Source: Olivibacter jilunii
GTDB lineage: Bacteria; Bacteroidota; Bacteroidia; Sphingobacteriales; Sphingobacteriaceae
Length of the DNA: 64,000 nucleotides
Assembly (NCBI RefSeq): GCF_900607235.1
Contig: NZ_LR027848.1
Coordinates: forward strand, 62,001-126,000
Direction of reading: 5' to 3'
Position numbers and translations under genes: made by a program. Every line of letters starts with the position of its first letter. Positions within the stretch are counted from its first letter, which is position 1. The notes beneath the pieces are model-generated. The model saw only the letters and a list, made by a program, of their open reading frames with translations. It made no database searches and was not told the DNA's origin. Below, one piece after another: positions 39,401 to 46,776 of this stretch.

Positions 39401-39555
39401 TTCACGCCCGGTAGTGGTTCTTGATTAAATGCGTCAGTCACGGTACCTTGTACGGTGGTTGTTTCTTGCCCCCAAACACTGCCTGCAAAAAACAGCAGCA
39501 TAAACAAGAAACTTAGTGGTGCATAACAATTGTTTAGTAGTTTTTTTTCGTTCAT
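36418..39555 (-). CDS. SusC/RagA-family TonB-dependent transporter under SAM riboswitch control
   Basis: Outer-membrane importer of 1045 residues. Signal peptide MNEKKLLNNCYAPLSFLFML ends near VWGQE. The carboxypeptidase-regulatory-like domain is at about 34-110 (VQGTVTDAFNQEPLPGVNIS). The plug contains NEVVVVAYGTAKRSSFTGSV and DAEIRIRGIGSINASSAPLY, and the barrel ends MRTVSAGLQLTL. There is no STN domain. Its leader carries a SAM-I riboswitch (39654-39757) whose 3' end is 98 nt before the ATG, so expression should fall when S-adenosylmethionine is plentiful. This points to import of a methionine- or sulfur-related nutrient rather than a plant glycan. Specificity is inferred from regulation only. 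Confidence 0.95.
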   Translation of the reverse strand: MNEKKLLNNCYAPLSFLFMLLFFAGSVWGQETTTVQGTVTDAFNQEPLPGVNISVVGGTQSTHTDANGAYRLQVQAGKTTLRFSYVGYEPQDLPVSGNQLSVALKPASNDLNEVVVVAYGTAKRSSFTGSVAAISQDKIANRQVSSVSKALQGQVPGLQSVSSSGQPGTDAEIRIRGIGSINASSAPLYVVDGNPYSGDINAINPNDIKSVSVLKDAAASALYGSRGANGVIIITTKEGLKDGKTTINFNFTQGISDRAVKDYEQVSTNQYFELYWEALRNKNLSNGLAAEQAAQNASNQLLTDLNINPYGSNYPQPVGLDGKIVPGATPLWNDNWADVLQRTGRRTQADLSFSGGNEKSSYYFSGGYLNDQGIAIESGFKRYNARINVNTQAKKWLNAGLNVAVSSSLQKYPQSEDSNTANIINFTRLVPSFYPYYERNADGSYRLDENGNKIYDFGEYRPSAAIPRNNLAASLPLDKNEIRSENLSGRAFLEAVITPELKFRTTYSIDYINRNTHDYVNPVLGDGAEYQGSVAKSNRRRTSYTWNNIVTYEKTFNEHHLNVLAGQEFYKFQNTDMDGSRERFVLPGFYEPDAASQLNSFNGFSVDYSMLSFLGRVEYDYKNRYFLSGSLRTDGSSRFSPDNRWGTFWSVGASWKIAEEEFLRNNSLINQLTVRASYGAQGNDNLLSNGNPIYYAYQGLYSISNNLGQGGTVTQRLPTPTLKWESNLNFNAGLDIAILDQRVAASFEYFNRKSKDLLYTMPKAPSTGFPGYDANIGALQNTGFELTLQTVPVRNDNFRWNLDLNLGHYKNKITELPNGGKPIPNGNKLLAVGGSIYDFYLPTWAGVDPATGSPLWYKADANGNQTAETTSEYGQAGLFVQDNSLPDLVGGFSNTVSYKNFDLSALLSFSLGGKILDNDYIQLMHNGSSPGRAWSTEILNRWTPENTQTDVPRLTTDNLTWTSASTRFLYSATYARLKNVSLGYNFSKHLIERLGIANLRVFLQGENLLTFYGHKGMDPEQTVNGATYFRYPAMRTVSAGLQLTL

Positions 39556-39653
39556 ATGTAACGTTTTGTTCTACGCATCGCAATACCTACCTATGCCTTT
39601 TCAGGCGGTGGTGCGAATGAACCATATCGTTCCGGAATGGATATGATTGTTCG

Positions 39654-39757
39654 ACTTATCAGCTCTGCATATAGCAGAAAGGAATGAGCACCTTGTAACA
39701 GAGTTTACAGGTTGCTAAGACTTCTTCGGGCCTTTCCCTCCGTCTTTCTGGATAAGT
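39654..39757 (-). ncRNA. SAM-I (S-box) riboswitch
   Basis: Read on the minus strand, this 104-nt element matches the S-box consensus. P1 is ACTTATC (39757-39751) with GATAAGT (39660-39654). The conserved core GGAGGGA (39741-39735), GGCCCG (39732-39727), GCAACC (39715-39710) and GGTGCTCATTCC (39692-39681) is present in the correct order. P2 is AGAC/GTCT (39745-39742 with 39721-39718), P3 TGTAA/TTACA, and P4 TCTGC/GCAGA (39678-39674 with 39668-39664). Only SusC/SusD follow. Between it and the ATG are a CATATC/GATATG hairpin and no clear U-run, so the control mode is unclear. Confidence 0.93.
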
Positions 39758-39782
39758 ATGCATCGTTAGCGTTTTGATGCGG

Positions 39783-39790
39783 CAAATATA
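39783..39790 (-). promoter_or_regulatory. -7 box upstream of the SAM riboswitch
   Basis: TATATTTG on the minus strand fits TAnnTTTG. It stands 25 bp before P1 of the riboswitch, so the leader would begin just ahead of the aptamer. No convincing TTTG -33 box is placed at 20 bp. Confidence 0.55.
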
Positions 39791-39867
39791 TCAGATATTA
39801 CTTAAAGTATATAGAGTTACTAGATTTTTATTACAAAAAGAAGACCGTTCAGATAAAAATTGCTGTT

Positions 39868-40143
39868 TTAGTCTTCCCACCCTTCTTTTGCGGGTGGCGG
39901 CACATATTTGCCTTCCGCATTTCTATAGGGATTTTGGAAACCATAGCGGCCGCGTCGGCTACGGAACTGAAAGAGGATATTCAAAAGGGCACCGCTCATT
40001 AGCGCAATCATGGGGAAAGAGAGCCCTCTACGGACGATACTATAGAGACCGAACATAAAAAGTAAGCCCCAAGCGATGGTAATGGAATCGGCCAAATGAT
40101 TACGGGCAGTGGGTATCAGTTTAAAACGTAAAGCTTTCATCAT
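39868..40143 (-). CDS. Small two-helix membrane protein, unknown function
   Basis: A 91-residue protein with two hydrophobic helices (ITIAWGLLFMFGLYSIV and FPMIALMSGALLNILFQF), basic residues after each, and a polar tail FQNPYRNAEGKYVPPPAKE. I recognise no named family. The composition and length are typical of conserved small Bacteroidota membrane proteins. It lies upstream of the riboswitch-susCD unit on the same strand, but the promoter at 39783 suggests separate transcription. Confidence 0.65.
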   Translation of the reverse strand: MMKALRFKLIPTARNHLADSITIAWGLLFMFGLYSIVRRGLSFPMIALMSGALLNILFQFRSRRGRYGFQNPYRNAEGKYVPPPAKEGWED

Positions 40144-40261
40144 AATGCAGGTATTTCGAGTTAAACAACGACTTATTGCTAAGTTACAAATTATCAGTCA
40201 TTTAAAAGAAAGAACGCATTATTTTTTTGAAATAGCAATTGCGCCTCTAGCATCAATCGTT

Positions 40262-40588
40262 TTAATACTTTGGAATAAGATGTCGATTTTCATCCCCATT
40301 TTTCATCAGTATGGATAGATAACTGGAGGTTGGGGTCTTAATGTTATATTCCAAAGCGCCGGCTTCCGGACAAATTCGTTTAATTGTAATTAAGTCGCCG
40401 TCTAGCATTTGTAGGGTCATTGAACCTTGTTTTTTGGTCAGTGTATCAATTCTATCGGGTGTATAATGGATTTCCAATATACCACTTTTACTAACGATGG
40501 TAATCTCGACGGGCACCAAAGGAGCAGATTCTTTGGTGCAACTAAAGCAAACAACAGCTACTAAAGCAAGTAGAAATTTAAACTTCAT
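40262..40588 (-). CDS. Small lipoprotein, unknown function
   Basis: A 108-residue protein with a signal ending in lipobox CFSC, then TKESAPLVPVEITIVSKSG. The mature part is short and beta-rich with two cysteines in total outside the signal core (one at the lipid site, one in IKRICPEAG). No family recognised. A -7 box (40653-40660) and an inverted repeat (40626-40652) lie upstream, suggesting its own regulated promoter. Confidence 0.65.
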   Translation of the reverse strand: MKFKFLLALVAVVCFSCTKESAPLVPVEITIVSKSGILEIHYTPDRIDTLTKKQGSMTLQMLDGDLITIKRICPEAGALEYNIKTPTSSYLSILMKNGDENRHLIPKY

Positions 40589-40625
40589 AAGCTCGATTTA
40601 AGTATAAAAAAATAAGTTTAGCGTA

Positions 40626-40660
40626 TCTAGCAATCTCTTTTGAATTGCTAGACAAACTTA
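40626..40660 (-). promoter_or_regulatory. Promoter -7 box with adjacent inverted repeat
   Basis: TAAGTTTG on the minus strand (40660-40653) is followed at once by TCTAGCAAT-N9-ATTGCTAGA (40626-40652), a 9-bp perfect inverted repeat at the expected transcription start. It could act as an operator or 5' hairpin for the lipoprotein gene. Confidence 0.5.
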
Positions 40661-40809
40661 AGGGGAATCTGCACAGTGTGCATGCACGAAAGGCGTAGCA
40701 AAAACATGGGGTATTCATCACGCTTTGTTGTAAAAAAAATGAGATAATAATGTAATGAATAGTATTTGTTGTACTTTAAGCCTGTAGATACGATTATAAA
40801 TCATACAAA

Positions 40810-43347
40810 ATGGATAACCGTCGGGATTTTCTAAAAAAACTGCTATTATATGCGGGAAGCACCGGTTTGGCAAGTACGATTCCCCCTTCCATTCAACGGG
40901 CTTTAGCAATTGCTCCGGCACCGGGAACGACCTTTATGGATGCGGAACATGTGGTGATATTAATGCAAGAAAACCGTTCTTTTGATCATGCTTTAGGTAC
41001 GCTTGCAGGGGTACGTGGTTTTAATGACCCACGTTTTATCCGCCAAGCCAACCACTGTCCCATCTGGTTCCAGTCGGACGCTAAGGGCAATACCTATGCG
41101 CCCTTTCATTTCGATCTTCGGGATAGCAAGGCCACTTGGATGGGGGCTGTACCGCATTCACGCCAATCGCAGGTAGACGCTTACCATGAGGGGCGGCACG
41201 ACCAATGGATTGAGGCGAAGAAAAAGAAACCCTATGAACACATCCCTTTAACAATGGGATACTATAACCGCCTCGACCTTCCATTCAATTATGCACTCGC
41301 AGATGCCTTTACGGTATGTGATCAAAATTTCTGTTCGGGCATGACCAGCACTTGGCCCAATCGTTTATTTTTCTGGACCGGGACCATTCGTGAATCGGCC
41401 GATCCGAAAAGTAAAGCTTGGATAAGGAATGAACTGCAACGCGGCGAAGCGAAGTGGAAAACTTTTCCGGAACGACTGGAAGAAGCCGGGGTATCTTGGC
41501 GCGCCTACCAAAACGACGTGAGCTTTGGCGGTGGGTTTGAAGGGGAGGAACGCTCGTGGCTGAGTAGTTTTTCCTGTAATCCCCTGGAGTTTTTTGAGCA
41601 GTATCATATTCACTTCGCGTCGCGCTATACAAAGAGTTTAAAAAAACAAGTGGACGAGCTGCCTAAGGAGATACAGGCGCTACAAGAAAAGCTGCAATCC
41701 TTAAAGCCGCACGATCAAACTTATCAAAAAACAAAGGAAGCGCTGAAAAAAAAGGAAGCAGTATGGCAAGAGGCCAAACAGGCGATAGAGCGGTGGAGCC
41801 AACGGCATTTTGAACAATTGTCATCTCGAGAGAAAAATCTATTCAAGAAGGCTTTTACCACCAATGCAGCAGATCCTCATTACCATGATCTTGAGCGCTT
41901 GTCTTATCGGGATAACCAAGGTGTTGAACGTGAATTATCGGTACCTAGAGGTGATGTGCTTTATCAATTCAGAAGGGATGTAGAAAGTGGTCAGCTACCC
42001 GCGGTTTCCTGGATGATACCGGCTGAAAAATATTCTGATCATCCGACCTCGCCTTGGTACGGCTCCTGGTATGTATCGGAAATTATGGATATTCTCACCA
42101 AAAATCCGGAGGTATGGCAAAAAACGATCCTTATCCTTACCTATGACGAAAATGATGGTTATTTTGATCACATTCCTCCCTTTGTGCCGCCGAACCCTTA
42201 TAAGAGTAACAGTGGCAAATGCTCGGAGGGCATTGACACAAAAATAGAATACATTACCCTGGAGGAAGAGCTGGCAGATGGTAAATCCACAAAGGAAGCA
42301 CGCGGAGCGGCTATCGGCCTTGGCTTTCGAGTGCCTCTAATTGTGGCATCGCCTTGGACGCGAGGCGGTAAGGTTTGCTCGCAAGTGTTTGATCATACGT
42401 CTACCCTGCAATTTCTGGAAAAATGGGTTTATCATAAGTTTAAGAAAGAATTGCACGAAGAAAATATCAGTAGCTGGCGGAGAACCGTATGTGGTGATTT
42501 GACTTCAGTATTTACTGTAGCAAAAGCGTTGCCCGCGAATGACAAGCTTCCCTTTATCCAGCGTAATCCGTATGTTGAAGGGATTCATCAAGCGCAGTAT
42601 AAAGAAATTCCGTCAGGTTTTGAGGCCCTGAAACCGGATGAACTGCAAAAAGGGATGGATAAACCGCATCAACTGGTCCGAATGCCACGCCAAGAGCCTG
42701 GCATCAAGGCAGCGTGTGCGCTGCCTTATGAGCTTTATGCCGAAGGTGAAAGGGTTCAGGATTCTTTTCAATTGAATTTAAGAGTCGGTGATGAGCTTTT
42801 CGGAAAAAAAAGTGCCGGTGCACCGTTTACCGTCTACACTCCTCATGCCATTCGCTCTTACGCGGTGAAAGCCGGTGATCAGCTTAGCGATCGATTTGAA
42901 ATGGAGCAAGAAGCTTTTGACTTACAGGTACACGGACCGAATGGGTTTTATAGAGGTTTCCAAAATCAAGGAAAAATGCCTGCCTGTACCATCAGATTAA
43001 CGAACGAGCAAGTCGGCGAAGGATTTACCGGCAATGCAATTCTCTTATTCGAAAACAAGGGAAACCAGTCGTTGCGCGTAGCGATCCGGGATATGGCTTA
43101 TGGAAAGGCCCCCGTTCACCTGGAGGTAAGGGCCAATCAGCAGCTGTCGCAACTCATCAACTTAAGCGACAGCCATCAATGGTACGATATGGAGATTTCC
43201 ATTGAGGGCTATCCGGGTTTTCGCTGGGCTTACGCCGGTAAAGTTGAAACAGGCAAAGCGGGTTATACGGATCCCCAAATAGGGAATCCGCAGGTCGAGA
43301 AAACGCTTTATTCCAATACGCCTTCTAATTTGTATACCCAAGCATAA
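40810..43347 (+). CDS. plcC: Phosphocholine-specific phospholipase C, Tat-exported
   Basis: Secreted phospholipase C of 845 residues that hydrolyses phosphatidylcholine and/or sphingomyelin. The N-terminus carries a twin-arginine motif (NRRDFLKKL at 3-11). The phosphoesterase core shows QENRSFDHALG at 53-63 and TYDENDGYFDHIPPF near 444-458, with metal-binding acid and His residues. A helical, Lys/Glu-rich region lies at about 278-345. Two C-terminal DUF756-like domains (for example DLQVHGPNGFYRGFQNQ) are typical of the family. Its 3' end overlaps the convergent fucosidase gene by 40 bp. It might release phosphate or choline from host or environmental lipids. Confidence 0.93.
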   Translation: MDNRRDFLKKLLLYAGSTGLASTIPPSIQRALAIAPAPGTTFMDAEHVVILMQENRSFDHALGTLAGVRGFNDPRFIRQANHCPIWFQSDAKGNTYAPFHFDLRDSKATWMGAVPHSRQSQVDAYHEGRHDQWIEAKKKKPYEHIPLTMGYYNRLDLPFNYALADAFTVCDQNFCSGMTSTWPNRLFFWTGTIRESADPKSKAWIRNELQRGEAKWKTFPERLEEAGVSWRAYQNDVSFGGGFEGEERSWLSSFSCNPLEFFEQYHIHFASRYTKSLKKQVDELPKEIQALQEKLQSLKPHDQTYQKTKEALKKKEAVWQEAKQAIERWSQRHFEQLSSREKNLFKKAFTTNAADPHYHDLERLSYRDNQGVERELSVPRGDVLYQFRRDVESGQLPAVSWMIPAEKYSDHPTSPWYGSWYVSEIMDILTKNPEVWQKTILILTYDENDGYFDHIPPFVPPNPYKSNSGKCSEGIDTKIEYITLEEELADGKSTKEARGAAIGLGFRVPLIVASPWTRGGKVCSQVFDHTSTLQFLEKWVYHKFKKELHEENISSWRRTVCGDLTSVFTVAKALPANDKLPFIQRNPYVEGIHQAQYKEIPSGFEALKPDELQKGMDKPHQLVRMPRQEPGIKAACALPYELYAEGERVQDSFQLNLRVGDELFGKKSAGAPFTVYTPHAIRSYAVKAGDQLSDRFEMEQEAFDLQVHGPNGFYRGFQNQGKMPACTIRLTNEQVGEGFTGNAILLFENKGNQSLRVAIRDMAYGKAPVHLEVRANQQLSQLINLSDSHQWYDMEISIEGYPGFRWAYAGKVETGKAGYTDPQIGNPQVEKTLYSNTPSNLYTQA

Positions 43348-44693
43348 TTACAGGGCGCTGTATTGGGATTAAAGGGAGGTGCTTCGATGGTGAGCTGCTG
43401 CTTTTGAAAATCGGATGATATCGCACCTGAATGTCCTAATAAACTGACTCGTACCGGCTTCCGTGGCAAAGGAATATGAAAGGTCCCATTTTGCCATTCG
43501 GTACAGATGAGGTAAAGATCTTTCCCTTTGGCGGTAAAATAGCGGTGTGTATCCTTGCTATTATTCGGTCTTGACACCCAAGCCCGAGTGCCGTAAATTG
43601 CTTCACCATTAACCGCTAACCATTTGCCCATGTCCAACAAACGTTCTTGCATGATAACCGGGATCCTACCATCGGCCGTTGGGCCGACGTTGAGCAATAA
43701 ATTTCCGCCGTTGCTCACCTTATCAATCAAGAGATCAATAAGCTGCTTTGACGTAAAATAGTCTTCGGTTGTTTCAAATCGATTGTAACCATAGGAAGTA
43801 CCGATACCGCGGCTCTCCTCCCAGGGATGGGAGGCTTGATCGCCTATACCTTTTTGATCGTGTACCAAATCATACTCTGTCGTGTAATAACCACCGTGCT
43901 TGCTCCGTGTTTCTTTGCCCCATCGGTCGTTTACTACCACCTGTTGCCTGACGGGCGACTCATTATAAAGCCAAGATAAAAAAGTCGTGCTCTTAAGTGT
44001 TTCACTCGGGTAGTCCCACTCACCATCAGCAAAAATCACTTCGGGTTGGTAGGCATTCACGAGTTCTTGCATTTGGGGGATCATGTAACGATCCACCCAT
44101 TGTTCGATACTTTCCTTTTTATAAAGTGGATGGCTCCACTCGAGCAGCGAATAGTAAAAGCCCATCCGTAAACCGGAGGTCCTTACAGCCTTCGTTAAAT
44201 CACCGGCCAAGTCGCGATGGGCACCGATATCGACGCTATTCCAATTAGGACTATACTTACTGGGCCATAAGCAAAAACCATCGTGGTGTTTCGATGTCAA
44301 TACGACATATTTGGCTCCTGCTTTTTTAAACAGTTCAGCCCATTGTTCGGGTTTAAAATGTTCTGCTTTGAATAGCGGAGCAAAATCCTGATAGGTAAGA
44401 TTGGGTCCATACGTCTTGTTATGGAAATCGAGAAACAGTTTGTTCTTAGTTTTCAATCGATTTTCATAATGTTCGGCATATTTTTCATACACCCCTTCCA
44501 CTTCTTTTATAGGCGCATAAGCCGGAACGGAATAAGGACCCCAATGAATGAAAATCCCAAATTTGGCATCTTGCCACCACTGTGGAATTTCTCGTTGATC
44601 AATGGATTGCCAATTGGCTTGATAGTTTTGGGCTCGTAGGGATTGACTGATCAGAAACATACATAAAAGCAGGTATTTAACGATTTTTTTCAT
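43308..44693 (-). CDS. Alpha-L-fucosidase, GH29
   Basis: Secreted glycoside hydrolase of 461 residues with signal peptide MKKIVKYLLLCMFLISQSLR (cleavage near RAQ). Catalytic-domain motifs: FGIFIHWGPYSVPAYAP, VVLTSKHHDGFCLWPS at about 130-145 (substrate-binding His pair), and EVIFADGEWDYPSE near 218-231, where Asp223 is the likely nucleophile. GNLLLNVGPTADGRIP is also characteristic. A short C-terminal beta domain follows. It removes terminal alpha-L-fucose. It stands alone, divergent from the large repeat array, and its stop lies inside the 3' end of the phospholipase gene. Confidence 0.94.
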   Translation of the reverse strand: MKKIVKYLLLCMFLISQSLRAQNYQANWQSIDQREIPQWWQDAKFGIFIHWGPYSVPAYAPIKEVEGVYEKYAEHYENRLKTKNKLFLDFHNKTYGPNLTYQDFAPLFKAEHFKPEQWAELFKKAGAKYVVLTSKHHDGFCLWPSKYSPNWNSVDIGAHRDLAGDLTKAVRTSGLRMGFYYSLLEWSHPLYKKESIEQWVDRYMIPQMQELVNAYQPEVIFADGEWDYPSETLKSTTFLSWLYNESPVRQQVVVNDRWGKETRSKHGGYYTTEYDLVHDQKGIGDQASHPWEESRGIGTSYGYNRFETTEDYFTSKQLIDLLIDKVSNGGNLLLNVGPTADGRIPVIMQERLLDMGKWLAVNGEAIYGTRAWVSRPNNSKDTHRYFTAKGKDLYLICTEWQNGTFHIPLPRKPVRVSLLGHSGAISSDFQKQQLTIEAPPFNPNTAPCNYAWVYKLEGVLE

Positions 44694-44836
44694 GGATTAG
44701 CTTATTGGTTTTTATACTTATTCAACTAAATTACAAATTTTGGGCGTTCTTTGTCTATTTGTTAAGTAGTTAAATAGTTGAGTAGGAAAATAGTTAAGTA
44801 GTTTAGTTATTGGTTACTAGTTATTTGTTACTGGTT

Positions 44837-45108
44837 GTGCCTGCTGGTAGGCAAGGGTTGCCGGTTACCGGATGTGCGTGATGAAATCACACGGGGCTCT
44901 AGCGCGCAGGGAAACAACGGCCTCATGAAATTGAGCGTCAAAAAGATTTAGGGTAGCTCTGGGTAAAAATCATGTGAAGAAGCGAAGGGTGGCCTAGCGT
45001 GCGGGAGCGGCTCCGCAGGATTGAGCTTCGGGCCTAAATCTTTAGCGAAAGTACATGCAGCCTTGACTGTTTGGTTCTTTATGGTCAAGCATAAAGAACA
45101 TGAAATAT
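44837..45108 (+). repeat. Structured repeat core, copy 1
   Basis: Copy with the GGGGCTCTAGCGCGCAGGGA variant block. It has a 5-A run (GGGTAAAAATC) where other copies have six. It is followed by the phrase GGCTTAGCGCCTATAGCTTA, shared only with copies 5 and 6. Confidence 0.9.
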
Positions 45109-45260
45109 GGCTTAGCGCCTATAGCTTATGGCCTTATTATACCTTACACCGTATACCTTATACCCTAAAGCCTATTGCCTATACGTTAAGTAGTAGAGCA
45201 ATAGAGTAGGAAAATAGTTAAATAGTTTAGTTATTGGATACTAGTTATTTGTTATTGGTT

Positions 45261-45531
45261 GTGCCTGCTGGTAGGCAAGGGTTGCCGGTTACCGGATGTG
45301 CGTGATGAAATCACACAGGGTTCTAGGGCATAGGAAACAACGGCCTCATGAAATTGAGCGTCAAAAAGATTTAGGATAGCTCTGGGTAAAAAATCATGTG
45401 AAGAAGCGAAGGGTGGCCTAGCGTGCGGGAGCGGCTCCGCAGGATTGAGCTTCGGGCCTAAATCTTTAGCGAAAGTACATGCAGCCTTGACTGTTGGTTC
45501 TTTATGGTCAAGCATAAAGAACATGAAATAT
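45261..45531 (+). repeat. Structured repeat core, copy 2
   Basis: Copy with the AGGGTTCTAGGGCATAGG variant block, nearly identical to copy 3. It is followed by TTTGCTTCAAGGTAAATAGG instead of the phrase after copy 1. Confidence 0.9.
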
Positions 45532-45622
45532 TTGCTTCAAGGTAAATAGGATTAGTTGAGTAGTAGAGTAGGAAAATAGTTAAGTAGTTTAGTTATTGGT
45601 TACTAGTTATTTGTTATTGGTT

Positions 45623-45893
45623 GTGCCTGCTGGTAGGCAAGGGTTGCCGGTTACCGGATGTGCGTGATGAAATCACACAGGGTTCTAGGGCATAGGAAAC
45701 AACGGCCTCATGAAATTGAGCGTCAAAAAGATTTAGGATAGCTCTGGGTAAAAAATCATGTGAAGAAGCGAAGGGTGGCCTAGCGTGCGGGAGCGGCTCC
45801 GCAGGATTGAGCTTTGGGCCTAAATCTTTAGCGAAAGTACATGCAGCCTTGACTGTTGGTTCTTTATGGTCAAGCATAAAGAACATGAAATAT
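45623..45893 (+). repeat. Structured repeat core, copy 3
   Basis: Same variant block and following spacer as copy 2. It differs by eye at few positions, such as GAGCTTTGGG instead of GAGCTTCGGG. Confidence 0.9.
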
Positions 45894-45984
45894 TTGCTTC
45901 AAGGTAAATAGGATTAGTTGAGTAGTAGAGTAGGAAAATAGTTAAGTAGTTTAGTTATTGGTTACTAGTTATTTGTTATTGGTT

Positions 45985-46256
45985 GTGCCTGCTGGTAGGC
46001 AAGGGTTGCCGGTTACCGGATGTGCGTGATGAAATCACACAGGGTTCTAGGGCATAGGAAACAACGGCCTCATGAAATTGAGCGTCAAAAAGATTTAGGA
46101 TAGCTCTGGGTAAAAAATCATGTGAAGAAGCGAAGGGTGGCCTAGCGTGCGGGAGCGGCTCCGCAGGATTGAGCTTTGGGCCTAAATCTTTAGCGAAAGT
46201 ACATGCAGCCTTGACTGTTTGGTTCTTTATGGTCAAGCATAAAGAACATGAAATAT
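45985..46256 (+). repeat. Structured repeat core, copy 4
   Basis: Inner-type copy like 2 and 3, but with the longer ACTGTTTGGTTC form near its end, one T more than copies 2 and 3. Confidence 0.9.
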
Positions 46257-46347
46257 TTGCTTCAAGGTAAATAGGATTAGTTGAGTAGTAGAGTAGGAAA
46301 ATAGTTAAGTAGTTTAGTTATTGGTTACTAGTTATTTGTTATTGGTT

Positions 46348-46618
46348 GTGCCTGCTGGTAGGCAAGGGTTGCCGGTTACCGGATGTGCGTGATGAAATCA
46401 CACGGGGCTCTAGCGCGCAGGGAACACGGCCTCATGAAATTGAGCGTCAAAAAGATTTAGGATAGCCGCGGGTAAAAAATCATGTGAAGAAGCGAAGGGT
46501 GGCCTAGCGTGCGGGAGCGGCTCCGCAGGATTGAGCTTCGGGCCTAAATCTTTAGCGAAAGTACATGCAGCCTTGACTGTTTGGTTCTTTATGGTCAAGC
46601 ATAAAGAACATGAAATAT
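46348..46618 (+). repeat. Structured repeat core, copy 5
   Basis: Outer-type copy with the GGGGCTCTAGCGCGCAGGGA block like copies 1 and 6. It has a small deletion (GGGAACACGGCC) and GATAGCCGCGGG in place of GATAGCTCTGGG. It is followed by the GCTTAGCGTCTATAGCTTA phrase. Confidence 0.9.
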
Positions 46619-46723
46619 GGCTTAGCGTCTATAGCTTATGGCCTTATTATACCTTACACCTTATACCCTAAAGCCTATCGCTTATCGCCTATACCCTATA
46701 GCCAATATTTAACGAATAAAAGC

Positions 46724-46731
46724 TATCTTTG
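46724..46731 (+). promoter_or_regulatory. -7 box for the kinase-like gene
   Basis: TATCTTTG fits TAnnTTTG and lies 45 bp before the ATG at 46777. No clear TTTG is placed 20 bp upstream. Here the promoter region runs straight out of the repeat array's low-complexity tail. Confidence 0.5.
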
Positions 46732-46776
46732 AGAAGCCTGACGGCCTAAGGGCTTTGTAGATAAATTGCTAGGAAG

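Larger units (their letters stand above)
44756..46710. repeat. Tandem array of five direct copies of a structured repeat
   Basis: Five copies of a core of about 271 bp, starting at 44837, 45261, 45623, 45985 and 46348 (spacings 424, 362, 362 and 363 bp). The copies are separated by AT-rich spacers made of TTAAGTAG, GTTATTGGTTACTAG or GCCTATAGCTTA words. Each core holds a 10-bp hairpin GTTCTTTATG/CATAAAGAAC, a long-range 11-bp pairing AAAGATTTAGG/CCTAAATCTTT about 80 bp apart, and CCGGTTACCGG. No transposase, terminal inverted repeats or obvious target duplication are seen. Confidence 0.95.

Noticed and set aside
39774..40058. Plus-strand ORF of 94 residues opposite the small two-helix protein.
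   Set aside because: It begins in the riboswitch promoter region and is antisense to a frame with clear membrane helices. The minus-strand frame is preferred.
41641..41860. Lys/Glu-rich helical region of the phospholipase as an unusual insertion.
   Set aside because: As far as I recall, Bacteroidota members of this phospholipase C family carry such a region, so it is not treated as novel.
45252..46598. Repeated minus-strand ORFs of 62 to 90 residues inside the repeat copies (for example 45252-45524).
   Set aside because: Copies differ by single-base indels (5 versus 6 A's, TGTTGG versus TGTTTGG, a small deletion in copy 5) that shift the frame. Conservation follows base pairing rather than a protein, so the ORFs are taken as accidental.
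44756..46710. CRISPR array.
   Set aside because: Units are about 362 bp with long conserved cores and low-complexity spacers. There are no 20-40 bp repeats with unique spacers and no cas genes.
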